Source of the DNA: an uncultured Lachnospiraceae bacterium | GTDB lineage: Bacteria > Bacillota > Clostridia > Lachnospirales > Lachnospiraceae | Direction: 5' to 3' | Length of the DNA: 38,730 nucleotides | NCBI GenBank assembly: GCA_910580015.1 | Contig: CAJTVT010000027.1 | Location: 1-38,730, forward strand | Part shown: positions 8,519 through 17,099 of the stretch, in pieces | How the letters are laid out: the number at the start of each line of letters is the position of its first letter | How positions within the stretch are numbered: the first letter of the stretch is position 1 | Program-made: the position numbers and the translations under genes | Notes under the pieces: generated by a model | Seen by the model: only the letters and a program-made list of their open reading frames with translations | Database searches by the model: none | Told to the model about the DNA's origin: nothing

Positions 8519-10775
8519 ATGATTAAATATGTGAATAGTTTAAATATAATCAAATAATATTTCGTTGTTCTTGAGCGTTTTGTTCATATAGAGAACGAAA
8601 ATGGGGAATATGGTATCAACAAGTTATCCGAAAATCTTTTGATTGGTTTTTTTAATATTCTGTTTGATGCTAATTTTGAAAATGCAAATTATACTCTCTC
8701 AGTAAACTATCCTGGGATTGACCTTGTTGATTTCAGTAATAAAGTTGCCTTGCAAATTACATCCGAAAATAGTTCAGGAAAGATCTTGGAAACGGTGAAA
8801 ATGATACTGGAATACAAGATTTATGAAGAAATCAATACTTTTTATATTTATTTACTCGACAGAAAGAAAAAATATCAAGATCTTCAGAAGAGAATAGATA
8901 ATATTACTGGAAATCAATTTAAGTTCGATGCGAAAAACGTTTATGATGCTGCCAGTGCGTATGTTTACCTTAATCACCTCGGTGATAAAAATAAAATAGA
9001 AACGCAGCAGTATCTTGAAGAATGGTTTGGACGATATAATCAGTTGTTATCTGGTTATCCAGATTATCTGACGGATATTTCAGATGGGATTGTGCCTTTT
9101 TTACAGGACGTACAGAATTAATTCATGAAATTACTGGATTATTAGAGAGCGGCACATCCATTTTCCTTAGCTCTGTAGGAGGGTTGGGAAAAACAGAGGT
9201 TGCACGAACCATTATGAAGAAATATGCTGATACGCCAACCACAGAAAGCGGGATTCATTGCCTTGGATGGGTACGATATGATAATAATGATCTTCGGGCA
9301 TGTATAAAAAGCGCATTCCACTTAAAAGGTACTGTGGATGAAGCATGGACTGATTTTTGCAATATGGCGCAAAAAAAAACGTGAAAAAATGTTTGTTGTT
9401 ATCGACAATATTGAATCTCCATTTGGTGATGAATATCTCAATAAACTTTCTAATCTGCCATGTAGGCTTTTGGTTACAGGGCGGTGTCGAACTTTATCGT
9501 CACTTAAGGTTGTGGAACTTCCTCCATTGAATTTGGAAGAGTGCAGAGAAATATTTTATTATTGTTATCATTTGAAAGAGAATAATGAAATATTAAATGA
9601 TATAATCAGTCTTACTTGTAGGCTTACAATCATGGTCGAGTTTCTTGCCAAAGTTGCCCAGCTTGAGGAATTTTCACTACAGGACCTGTATGGGAAACTT
9701 GTGGAAATGGGATTCAAGCTGAGTCAGGAAGATGTGTCAGGAAATCATGAGAAACTGAGAAGTGACCACACGATCATTGAGCAAATGTGTTTGCTTTTTT
9801 CCCTGTGTGCAATCAATGAAAAAGACCAAAAGATACTAACATGGATATCAATTATTCCAAGTATCCCTTTTACAAGGAAGAATGCCAGAAATTGGTTTGA
9901 TATTCAAAAGAACAGCACATTGATGCGTCTGTTTGAACAGGGGCTGCTGGAAATAGAACATGGCAATATCACACAGAAATATTGGATGCATTCTGTTATT
10001 GCCGCTGCAATACGTGAACAAAAGAAGAACATCCTTTATGATGAAACCAGGCCATTTATTGAACGGCTTTCTGAAGAACTTGATTTTGGTTCTCAATGGG
10101 GACAGGGATATAAAAAAGAGTATCTGATTCCTTTATGCGAGAAATTTGAATACAATGGGAATTATTCTAGATGCAAAAGGGAAAAGCAAATCTGCAATTA
10201 AAGTTTATAGACAAGTCTTGTCAATATAGGATTCAATACAAAACGTGCCAAAAGATGACTGGGCAAATACGTATTACAATATAGCAGCATACCAGCAACT
10301 TGAAGAGTTTGAGAACTCATTGAATTATTGCAAAAAGGCAGAAGACATTTGGAGAAAGACACTTTCGAAAAATAGTGTAAGATTTATGGAAATCCATCAA
10401 TGTAGGGGTGAGTGCCTTATGATGTTGGAACAATACAAAGAGGCGATTGTAGAATTTACACAGGCATTAAGTCTGCTGAATAGCCAGGTATGGCCAAGGA
10501 TTGAGATAACTTCGGATATCGCAGAATGTTATCTTATGTTAGGAGATCTGCCAAATGCAAAATTGTATTTTATACAGGTATTAGAATATTTGGAAAAGTG
10601 GGAAGAAACCGAAGCAGGAATGCGATTACATATCTTATTAAATCTTTGTGAAATCGAAAAGCATTTAGGAAACTTTATGGAGTCTGAGGATTATTATCAG
10701 AGGGCATTTCAGGATGCGCAACAGTCCAAAGATCCAGAATTGATTTCCATAGTCAGCACCTATAAAATTCAGTGA
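8519..10775 (+). pseudogene. SMEK - STAND NTPase - TPR protein, multiply broken
   Basis: This is a decayed gene for a large signalling ATPase. Read through its lesions, it starts at ATG 8519 (MIKYVNSLNIIK) and hits TAA at 8555-8557. It continues into a SMEK-type domain (NPGIDL-like PGIDLVDFSNKVALQITS). It then shifts frame in a T6 run near 9098-9103. A STAND-type P-loop follows (SVGGLGKTEVART), then a second shift in an A9 run near 9371-9379, then a Walker B-like strand KMFVVIDNIES and GRC sensor region. A further shift lies near 10175-10190, with an in-frame TAG at 10227-10229. TPR helices run to 10775. SMEK plus STAND ATPases with repeat sensors occur in antiphage-type conflict systems. With at least five lesions the protein is surely inactive. 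Confidence 0.75.
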
Positions 10776-10817
10776 TGTTATATTAGTAATAAATATTTAC
10801 AATTGAGGCGGTTTGCG

Positions 10818-11009
10818 ATGGGTATAGTTGAAAGCTGGACAAACTTTGAAAGACACTGTGGAGAAACAATCGGAGCAAGGGAACAATTTGAAGTTTTTTA
10901 CGAGGAACTGCTGGATTTGGAAATTTTGACTTGGAGGTACATCAGATTGCCGTTAACCCAGAGATGACGGCATAGATGTGCTTGTTTTCCACCCAGATGG
11001 AATGGAAAA
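10818..11009 (+). pseudogene. Nuclease-like N-terminal remnant
   Basis: ATG 10818 opens MGIVESWTNFERHCGETIGA, continuing to about EELLD. Two frame changes then give FDLEVHQIAVNP and DGIDVLVFHPDG. The NP..DDGIDVLV stretch recalls the active-site strand of restriction-endonuclease-like folds, but I do not recognise a family. The sequence ends abruptly where a transposase remnant begins, so the two were probably joined by deletion. Confidence in coding origin is moderate and in function low. Confidence 0.35.
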
Positions 11010-11402
11010 ACGAATATTGCAAAATATACTATTAAAGGCAGCGTTTTCACAAATTTGTTTCAGGATAAGAAATATCTAATTCAGTTATACCAGGCGCTCC
11101 ACCCGGAAGATACAGAAACTACGGAAGATGAGCTGAAGGACATTACGATTAAAAATATATTAGTGGATGCGTGCTATAATGATTTGGGCTTCACAGTAGG
11201 AGATAAAATTATGATTCTGACGGAGGCGCAAACCAGGGAAGCAGTTACCAATACAATAAATATTTGTAAAGATAGGGATGTTCTGAAAGAGTATCTGGAA
11301 AGCAGAGAGAAGGAGGTTGTGGATAGGATGATGACGTTGTTTGATGAAGAGCAGGTAATGCGTGCTTATGTGGAAAGTGAGAGAAAAGAAGCGGCGGAAT
11401 AA
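11010..11402 (+). pseudogene. PD-(D/E)XK (Rpn-like) transposase, internal deletion
   Basis: The frame encodes the N-terminal block of a PD-(D/E)XK nuclease family transposase (YTIKGSVFTNLFQDKKYL, then LHPEDTETTEDELKDITIKN and GFTVGDKIMILTEAQ). It jumps directly to the family's C-terminal block (TREAVTNTINICKDRDVLKE, then YLESREKEVV). In full-length members these blocks are separated by well over 100 residues that include the catalytic lysine region, so an in-frame internal deletion has removed the core. No start codon fits its N-terminus, so the 5' end is also missing. These proteins are typically associated with recombination-dependent mobility. Confidence 0.7.
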
Positions 11403-11439
11403 GAAAGCGGTTTTACTACTGGCTACCACTTTATCCCCT

Positions 11440-11482
11440 AACAGACGGATTGCCCGGTTTTCAGCCGGGTAGTCTGTTTTTT
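11440..11482 (+). terminator. Rho-independent terminator after transposase remnant
   Basis: The stem AACAGAC (11440-11446) pairs with GTCTGTT (11472-11478). The inner stem CCCGG (11453-11457) pairs with CCGGG (11465-11469), and a T run follows. Confidence 0.8.
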
Positions 11483-11599
11483 TACGCTTTTTTATCCCCC
11501 TTTTCCAGTCTTTACATTTATTGAAGTATATCATTTATTTCCTGTTTCGTGTTACAACTTTATTATAGTATCTCAACGGGAGCGAAGCGACTCAAAGGA

Positions 11600-11716
11600 G
11601 TCACGTATGTACTGGATGGATTTCATCCGGAGAAATATCTGGAGAGCATCCGCCAAAGCGTGTCTCAGCAGAGGAAAAAGAAAGTGTATTTTGAGGCACA
11701 GATGAGGGGATTGTAA
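11600..11716 (+). pseudogene. Unrecognised reading-frame remnant
   Basis: A short frame reads VTYVLDGFHPEKYLESIRQS and VSQQRKKKVYFEAQMRGL before a stop at 11714-11716. It has protein-like composition and a basic tail, but no start codon with a ribosome site and no family I recognise. The surrounding 11483-11839 stretch otherwise contains nothing I can name. Confidence 0.3.
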
Positions 11717-11839
11717 AAACAGATTCAGAAACACAGGGGAAGTTTGCGCAAAAAAGGAAACAGTAGTGCAGGAAGAAGGAATGTAGTAAAGTATAAAAAA
11801 ACAGTCTGCAATTCTCGTCTGCTGAAAGCGTCTATGGCT

Positions 11840-12001
11840 AGTGTAGTGACCACCTGACAATCAGACCAATTACTTGCCTGAATTTCCATCTACTGCGTTA
11901 GATTTTCTAGTCGTAGCCACCGCTACGCCGTCAAAAATCTGCCTTGCAGAATGAAAATTCATTCTGCGTAATTAGTCTAAATGTTAGGCGGTCAATACAC
12001 T
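11840..12001. mobile_element. 162-bp fold-back (MITE-like) element
   Basis: Left arm 11840-11873 and right arm 11968-12001 are inverted repeats matching at 28 of 34 positions, starting AGTGTA.TGACC.CCT.ACA. The interior folds further: AGATTTT (from 11900) against AAAAATCT (to 11940), and GTAGC (11913-11917) against GCTAC (11922-11926) around a 4-base loop. There is no coding capacity. The whole unit looks like a non-autonomous palindromic element. I cannot see a clear target-site duplication. Confidence 0.7.
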
Positions 12002-12252
12002 GGCGAAAGTAAAGTTACACTATCAAAAGGTTTTTAGCAGTATACAAAAAGCGCCATACCATGTATAATAGATGGAAAAGATTTCCAGAAGCTTACATGA
12101 GGCATTGAAAGAAAAATCGAAAGAAAAGGATGAAAACCGTCAGATATATAAGACAAAATAATGTTATATGACATTTACAATTAAAATATTGAAATATCAG
12201 TAGGAGAGTTACCAGAGGTATTTGATAAAGAATGGAAAGTGGGGGAGCATGT

Positions 12253-15200
12253 ATGGTTCATTCTGAGAAACTGGAAGAGACAGTGCTTTGGAGGCATTAT
12301 CATGATAAATTACCTTCCAATGACAAACGGGGCAGTTGGGTAAAAGAGATATATGAGGCGGCGTCAAAGTATTTGATGGATGTCCGATTGACATTTCAAA
12401 ATTATACGCTGCACGATGAAACACATATCTTGAATGTGTTGGATGCGATAGGTGGATTGCTGGGAGATCAGGTGAAACAGTTAACAGTTGGTGAAATGGA
12501 ATTACTGATAGTATCAACCTGTCTCCATGATTTAGGCATGGTTTATACAAATGAAGAAAAGCAACGGTATTATGAGGATGAAGTGTCATGCAGGAAATTC
12601 TTAATGGAATATTGTCCAGAATCCTTGGGATGTCCAGTTACAGAGTGGAGCGAGGAAACCAAGAAATGGTATCTTCGCACATTACACCCTTTTCGTCTTC
12701 CAGATATTCTAAAGAATGAAGCATGGAAAGAAATTTTTGACGGAAGTCCATTGAATGTGGTTCCAAAGCGGTGCATTATCGCAGTTTGTCAGGCCCACGG
12801 AGAGAAACCAGAAGAATTGTCCCATAACAGAGATTTGGAGTATCTGTCTGTGGATGAGACGGATCCTTTGTTTTGTGCACTCTTACTCCGCTTAGGAGAT
12901 CTGTTGGATTTTGATGATACCCGTGCACCCAGAATATTATACCATTATGTGGTATACAATGATAAGAGCCGTTCTGAGTGGGATAAGCATCAGGCGTCGG
13001 CAGGTTTTCGCTACCCAGCGTCGCCCTCGCTGGATGATCTGCCGTATAAGGCACGATGTCTGAATCCTGGCATAGAGCATGCAGTCAGGGATTTTTTGGA
13101 TTGGGTTGATGAAGAGCTGGGAACCTGCAAGAAATTACAAAAACGATGCAGAATGAGTTGGCAGCAGGAATTTCCATTTCCGAGAGCGGTGCTAAGGGAT
13201 GAGATAGAATCGGAAGGATATATGAGCGGTGATTTCTGTCTTACCATGGATCAGACACAAGTATTAAGCCTTCTGACAGGAGAAAATTTATACGATAATA
13301 GGGATGTCTTTGTGAGGGAATTATTGCAGAATGCCATAGACGCCACGTTGCTTCGAGGGGAGATGGATTCTAGTTTTGTCCCAGAGAAGGCACGGATTGA
13401 TCTATGGGAATGGAATGATAAAGAGGGAAATGTCTGGTTTCGTATAGACGATCAGGGAACGGGTATGACGTTGGGAATGTTACAGCGCTATTTTCTGAAA
13501 GTGGGCAATTCCTATTATAATTCACGGGAACTGGAACGGGATTTGCTGGATCATGGGAAGACGGAGAAATATGATGGAATAAGTCGTTTTGGAATTGGTT
13601 TCTTATCGAGTTTTCTGTGTGGAAATTATGCAGAAGTTTCCACACTCTATTTTCATGAGGAAAAAAATCGCAGAGAAACGGCGGAAATGGATTCTTATCA
13701 TACAATACGCTACGGTCTGCGTTTGCAAGTGACGGGACTGAGCGGATATTATACATTGAAGAATCAGGCGAAATATCATGCCACAGACGGACAATTACCT
13801 GCTCCAGATGGTTATGATGTGGGCTTAGAACGGGAAGGTTATCGTGGGAAACCTGGAACGTCAATTGTGATTCGGCTGGAGCCAGCAAAATTAGGTACGC
13901 TGAACCTGAAAGAAGCGGCAGAGAAGTATTTATGCGGAGCCAGGATGCCCGTGTATTATAACAATAAAAAGATCGGGTATACCTATGAAGAGTTGATGCA
14001 GGCGGTGCATCAGGAGGAAGGGATGAAGCTTTATGAATTAACACCGAAGATGAAGGAGGAGTTTGACCGCAGTTTTCCCGCTGTCCGTGGACAGTACCCG
14101 AAGTTGGCGGTAACTGTGATTCCGTTAGATACGGAGGAAAATCAGGCTTTGCCAGGCATGTCAGGATTTTTTGTGAAGTATAAGTTGCAGTTTGATCATA
14201 TATTGGAGTGGAAAGTAAAAGATCAGGTTTATACAGTTGAATGGGATTTTCCTATAAGTGATTATGGGGTAGTATGGTTAAAGAGCAATAATAAGAGATA
14301 TGGTTATACGAATCTGAATGAATGGGAGAGACTAAAGAAAAAATATGATAAGGAGAAAGTGGCTGTTTTAGGGGCGGAATTTGAAAAACATTCTGTCTGT
14401 CCGAAAGAAAAAGATATCCTTGAAATGTGGGAACCATTTTCTGAACAGGAAAAATTATATGAAGTCTGGGTAAGTTACCATGATATGCAACAAATATCAA
14501 TAATTAAATTTTCTATTGTAGGATTTGAATGTCCAGAAGTAGTAAAGATTTATTCGACGCATCCATATGATGGAGGTGTATATGGATATCAGGGGATTGT
14601 GGCAGGCCATATGGAATACCTTTATGAAGTGAGGCCACAAGATAATTCTGGTATTGTAGTGTTTTTTATGGAAAGTCCTTGGAAACCAATGGTGGATGTC
14701 AGTCGTTTGAGAATATCTGGCTTACCATTACCTGTTTCACTTTTGTTGCAGGGAATTCTACATAAGTATGAGCTACAGAGTGTGCAGTATTTCATTATGC
14801 ACTTTAAAAGATGGAATGATTATCCATTAAAGGAATGGGTGAAAATAAAAGAATTACCCTTGGATCAATGGTTGCATAATAACTTTGCAGATTTGATTAT
14901 AGAAATAAAACAGAGCTTACCAAAGAGGTGCATAGATGCAATAACTGATGAAGTTTATGTTTCAGATTGCCTTTGCTATAGTACAGTTCTGCAGAAGTAT
15001 TTTATGGTCCATTTTCAGAACAAATATCGAATGGAAATCAGCTATGAGGATGGGCAGGTTCTTTCCTTTTATAAAAAGGCGGAGGATGAGATGGAAGATA
15101 CCTATGATTTGTTTCCTCCAATGATGTTCTGTATGGCGGCAAGTGACAGAAGCCGCCAATATATCTGTAGTGCGGATAGCTACACTCGAAGAGGAATAAC

Positions 15201-15444
15201 AGCGGATCATCCCTTTGTGGTCTGGCTCCTAAATTATGCAGTGCAGCTATTGCAATATTATGAAAGGCAATTTCAGCAGATGGTGCATTGTCTTATTTAT
15301 GATTCAGTCGAAGATATCATACAAGAATGCAATAAGATTCGGGAACAACTCCTCGCATTTCCTGAACGCCATGGTATAAAGGTGAGTTCTTTTCCACAGT
15401 TGAGTATGGATGATTTCTGGTCAGTGGAGAAAATGATATCCTGA
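12253..15444 (+). CDS. HD-domain plus Hsp90-like ATPase protein
   Basis: A 1063-residue protein from the ATG at 12253, chosen because GGGGGAG lies just upstream; an in-frame ATG at 12232 is possible. The N-terminal region carries an HD-type metal phosphohydrolase pattern: H54 and H58 in LHDETHILNVLD, then His92-Asp93 in STCLHDLGM, and a later LLRLGDLLDFDD. Residues from about 335 form a GHKL (Hsp90-like) ATP-binding domain. Its N-box is RELLQNAIDA (E356, N360, D363), the G1 box is DDQGTGM (399-405) and the G2 box is RFGIGFLSSF (G447, G449). The remaining 500 residues I cannot assign. The architecture matches HD plus Hsp90-like proteins predicted to act in conflict or stress systems. That role is inferred, with the adjacent defence-type remnant as circumstantial support. 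Confidence 0.85.
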   Translation: MVHSEKLEETVLWRHYHDKLPSNDKRGSWVKEIYEAASKYLMDVRLTFQNYTLHDETHILNVLDAIGGLLGDQVKQLTVGEMELLIVSTCLHDLGMVYTNEEKQRYYEDEVSCRKFLMEYCPESLGCPVTEWSEETKKWYLRTLHPFRLPDILKNEAWKEIFDGSPLNVVPKRCIIAVCQAHGEKPEELSHNRDLEYLSVDETDPLFCALLLRLGDLLDFDDTRAPRILYHYVVYNDKSRSEWDKHQASAGFRYPASPSLDDLPYKARCLNPGIEHAVRDFLDWVDEELGTCKKLQKRCRMSWQQEFPFPRAVLRDEIESEGYMSGDFCLTMDQTQVLSLLTGENLYDNRDVFVRELLQNAIDATLLRGEMDSSFVPEKARIDLWEWNDKEGNVWFRIDDQGTGMTLGMLQRYFLKVGNSYYNSRELERDLLDHGKTEKYDGISRFGIGFLSSFLCGNYAEVSTLYFHEEKNRRETAEMDSYHTIRYGLRLQVTGLSGYYTLKNQAKYHATDGQLPAPDGYDVGLEREGYRGKPGTSIVIRLEPAKLGTLNLKEAAEKYLCGARMPVYYNNKKIGYTYEELMQAVHQEEGMKLYELTPKMKEEFDRSFPAVRGQYPKLAVTVIPLDTEENQALPGMSGFFVKYKLQFDHILEWKVKDQVYTVEWDFPISDYGVVWLKSNNKRYGYTNLNEWERLKKKYDKEKVAVLGAEFEKHSVCPKEKDILEMWEPFSEQEKLYEVWVSYHDMQQISIIKFSIVGFECPEVVKIYSTHPYDGGVYGYQGIVAGHMEYLYEVRPQDNSGIVVFFMESPWKPMVDVSRLRISGLPLPVSLLLQGILHKYELQSVQYFIMHFKRWNDYPLKEWVKIKELPLDQWLHNNFADLIIEIKQSLPKRCIDAITDEVYVSDCLCYSTVLQKYFMVHFQNKYRMEISYEDGQVLSFYKKAEDEMEDTYDLFPPMMFCMAASDRSRQYICSADSYTRRGITADHPFVVWLLNYAVQLLQYYERQFQQMVHCLIYDSVEDIIQECNKIREQLLAFPERHGIKVSSFPQLSMDDFWSVEKMIS

Positions 15445-15485
15445 TAGGCATTTTGTCTCTTAGGTGATATAAACAGGATATGATA

Positions 15486-15518
15486 GAAAAAGGTGATGGA
15501 GGTTGTCAGCCCTTTTTC
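15486..15518 (+). terminator. Terminator after the HD-Hsp90 gene
   Basis: GAAAAAGG (15486-15493) pairs with CCTTTTTC (15511-15518), leaving a 17-base loop. The U-rich half of the stem could serve as the tract. It lies 42 bases after the stop codon. Confidence 0.5.
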
Positions 15519-15640
15519 AGAATAAACGTTTAACGAGCATTATAGTTGACCGTTGAGATGTTGACTGCCAGGATAGATGTTCCTGAAATCAAAAAGCACA
15601 AAATATTTAGAGAATTTTTAGGTAGGAAAAAGGAGGGATT

Positions 15641-16198
15641 ATGCAATATTCATGGAATGATATTGAACAGCATATTATTTCTTGTACTCATTGTCCATTA
15701 AGTCAGACGAGACGACAGCCTGTTATGGGGCGCGGAAACTATCATGCAGATATTATGTTGATAGCGGAAGCGCCTGGAGGGCAGGAGGATCAGCAGGGAA
15801 TGCCGTTTGTTGGGCGTTCAGGAGAAATATTAGACGATCTTTTGCGGGACAGTGGTCTGACCAGAGAGGAGATTTATATTACCAACATTTTAAAATGTCA
15901 TCCTCCTGGGAACCGCGATCCCAAAGAGGAGGAAAAAGAAGCATGCTTTCCGTATCTGAAGTATGAGACATTTCTTTTAAAACCAAGAATGATTGTATGT
16001 CTTGGCCGTGTTGCAGCACAGCGTATTATTTCACCAGATTTTAAGATTACAAGACAACATGGTTCCTGGATATACCGGAAAAATTGTGCGCTGACTGCAA
16101 CATATCATCCATCTGCAATCTTGCGGGATCCTTCAAAGTATGAGGATGCCAGGCAGGATTTTTGTGAGATTGCGAAAAAACGAGCGGAATATAGTTGA
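15641..16198 (+). CDS. Family 4 uracil-DNA glycosylase
   Basis: A 185-residue uracil-DNA glycosylase of the iron-sulfur (family 4) type, which removes uracil from DNA in base-excision repair. Four cysteines suited to a 4Fe-4S cluster are at C15, C18, C86 and C102. Motif A reads LIAEAPGGQEDQQG and the C-terminal motif is TYHPSAILRD. The length matches the family. The start follows a strong AAGGAGG site. The gene is independent of its left neighbour, being separated by a terminator-like hairpin and about 120 bases, and its stop lies only 6 bases from a convergent ORF. It could be a housekeeping gene marking the resident chromosome. Confidence 0.95.
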   Translation: MQYSWNDIEQHIISCTHCPLSQTRRQPVMGRGNYHADIMLIAEAPGGQEDQQGMPFVGRSGEILDDLLRDSGLTREEIYITNILKCHPPGNRDPKEEEKEACFPYLKYETFLLKPRMIVCLGRVAAQRIISPDFKITRQHGSWIYRKNCALTATYHPSAILRDPSKYEDARQDFCEIAKKRAEYS

Positions 16199-16204
16199 GA
16201 GAAA

Positions 16205-16621
16205 TTAAGCAATCCGCTGTAACAAGATAGAAGCATGATTGACAGATTGGTTGTCAACTCCAGTTCCAGCCAGATAATCTTCCGTGGAAGATTTGTTGCG
16301 CAAGACGACAGTGGAACCGGCTGCGATGGGGGTGATAAACATACCCGTCAATTCGATGCGTTCTGTAGTAAAAAGTTCATCAGAGTATGAGCCAAAAAAT
16401 GATAAGGGATTTTCGACCCCATTGATGGCCACTGCATAGGCAATATTAAGCAATCCAGTGACTGGTCGAACCAATAAAGCGTAGTCTATTCGGTAAATAC
16501 CCTCTGTATTTGCGATAATTTCTGCTGTATTTGGGGGAAAAGAAAAATCACCAGATTGAAATGCAAGCAGAAAATGAACGTCCTTTTCGGGAGAGACGTC
16601 CTGAAAACCTCCTTGCATCAC
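16205..16621 (-). CDS. BclA-C-like jelly-roll protein, possibly 5'-truncated
   Basis: A 138-residue minus-strand ORF, starting GTG 16621 or ATG 16618, with beta-rich composition. It includes a pattern typical of C-terminal C1q/BclA-like trimerising domains of spore-surface collagen-like proteins (YRIDYALLVRPV, then MFITPIAAGSTVVLRNKS and HASILLQRIA). No collagen repeats are present and no ribosome site precedes the start. A good AAGGAGG instead lies inside the ORF. It may therefore be the surviving 3' end of a larger surface protein gene. The assignment is by pattern only and the function is unproven. Confidence 0.5.
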   Translation of the reverse strand: MMQGGFQDVSPEKDVHFLLAFQSGDFSFPPNTAEIIANTEGIYRIDYALLVRPVTGLLNIAYAVAINGVENPLSFFGSYSDELFTTERIELTGMFITPIAAGSTVVLRNKSSTEDYLAGTGVDNQSVNHASILLQRIA

Positions 16622-17099
16622 AGCGTTAATGATTGTAAGTTTATTTCATCTTATGCATTTCGTTGTTGTTTGTGAGAAACGATGAAATTTGATTAAAATT
16701 TTAATTGTATTATGAGTGTTACAGCGAACAGGAATGTTTCAACATCGTAGAGCATGTCTATAAATTCATTTCAGCGATTTGCATTCCTACTTTGCAGCAC
16801 ATTTGTGCCAAATTCAGTCAACATAGTCCACCATGTTTCTTTCATTTGTCATAAATTCTTTTCTAAATTTGGAGATATCTCTAAAAATTGTCTTAACGGT
16901 ATCAGAATACACTTGTAAAAAGAACAGTATGTAAAGCAAAATTTTTGTTTATTTTTTATAGATAAAAGATGATGTGGAAAAGAATAGATCGTCATAATAT
17001 TAGAAAAAATCAAATGATTTTCGGGCAAATTATAAAAAATATTACAATAATATGGAAATGTATGATATAATTTATGCATTGACAGAAAGGAGAGGTAGA
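16622..17099. promoter_or_regulatory. AT-rich upstream region of the GH95 gene
   Basis: There is no gene on either strand. A TATAAT box at 17066-17071 lies about 29 bases before the GH95 start, with a weak TTACAA at 17042-17047 as possible -35 (18-bp spacing). The ribosome site AAGGAGAGG lies at about 17087-17095. The long, AT-rich leader upstream may bind regulators, but I see no clear palindrome. Confidence 0.5.

Noticed and set aside
1181..10229. Possible stop-codon recoding, because several frames continue past a stop (TAA 1181, TAA 8555, TGA 8259, TAG 10227)
   Set aside because: All three stop codons are involved and the same regions also have frameshifts and truncations. Intact genes nearby use stops normally, so decay explains it better.
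12072..12134. Short frame starting MEKISRSLHEALKEKS upstream of the HD-Hsp90 gene
   Set aside because: It stops after about 20 codons and has no good ribosome site. It may be a remnant but cannot be supported.
13370..14044. Long antisense frame inside the HD-Hsp90 gene, and similar antisense frames in the fucosidase and recombinase genes
   Set aside because: These are shadows of strongly coding sense frames, without ribosome sites or recognisable domains.
17079..17084. TTGACA next to the GH95 ribosome site as a -35 box
   Set aside because: It lies only about 16-21 bases before the start codon, so no transcript from it could include the ribosome site; the TATAAT at 17066 is a better -10.
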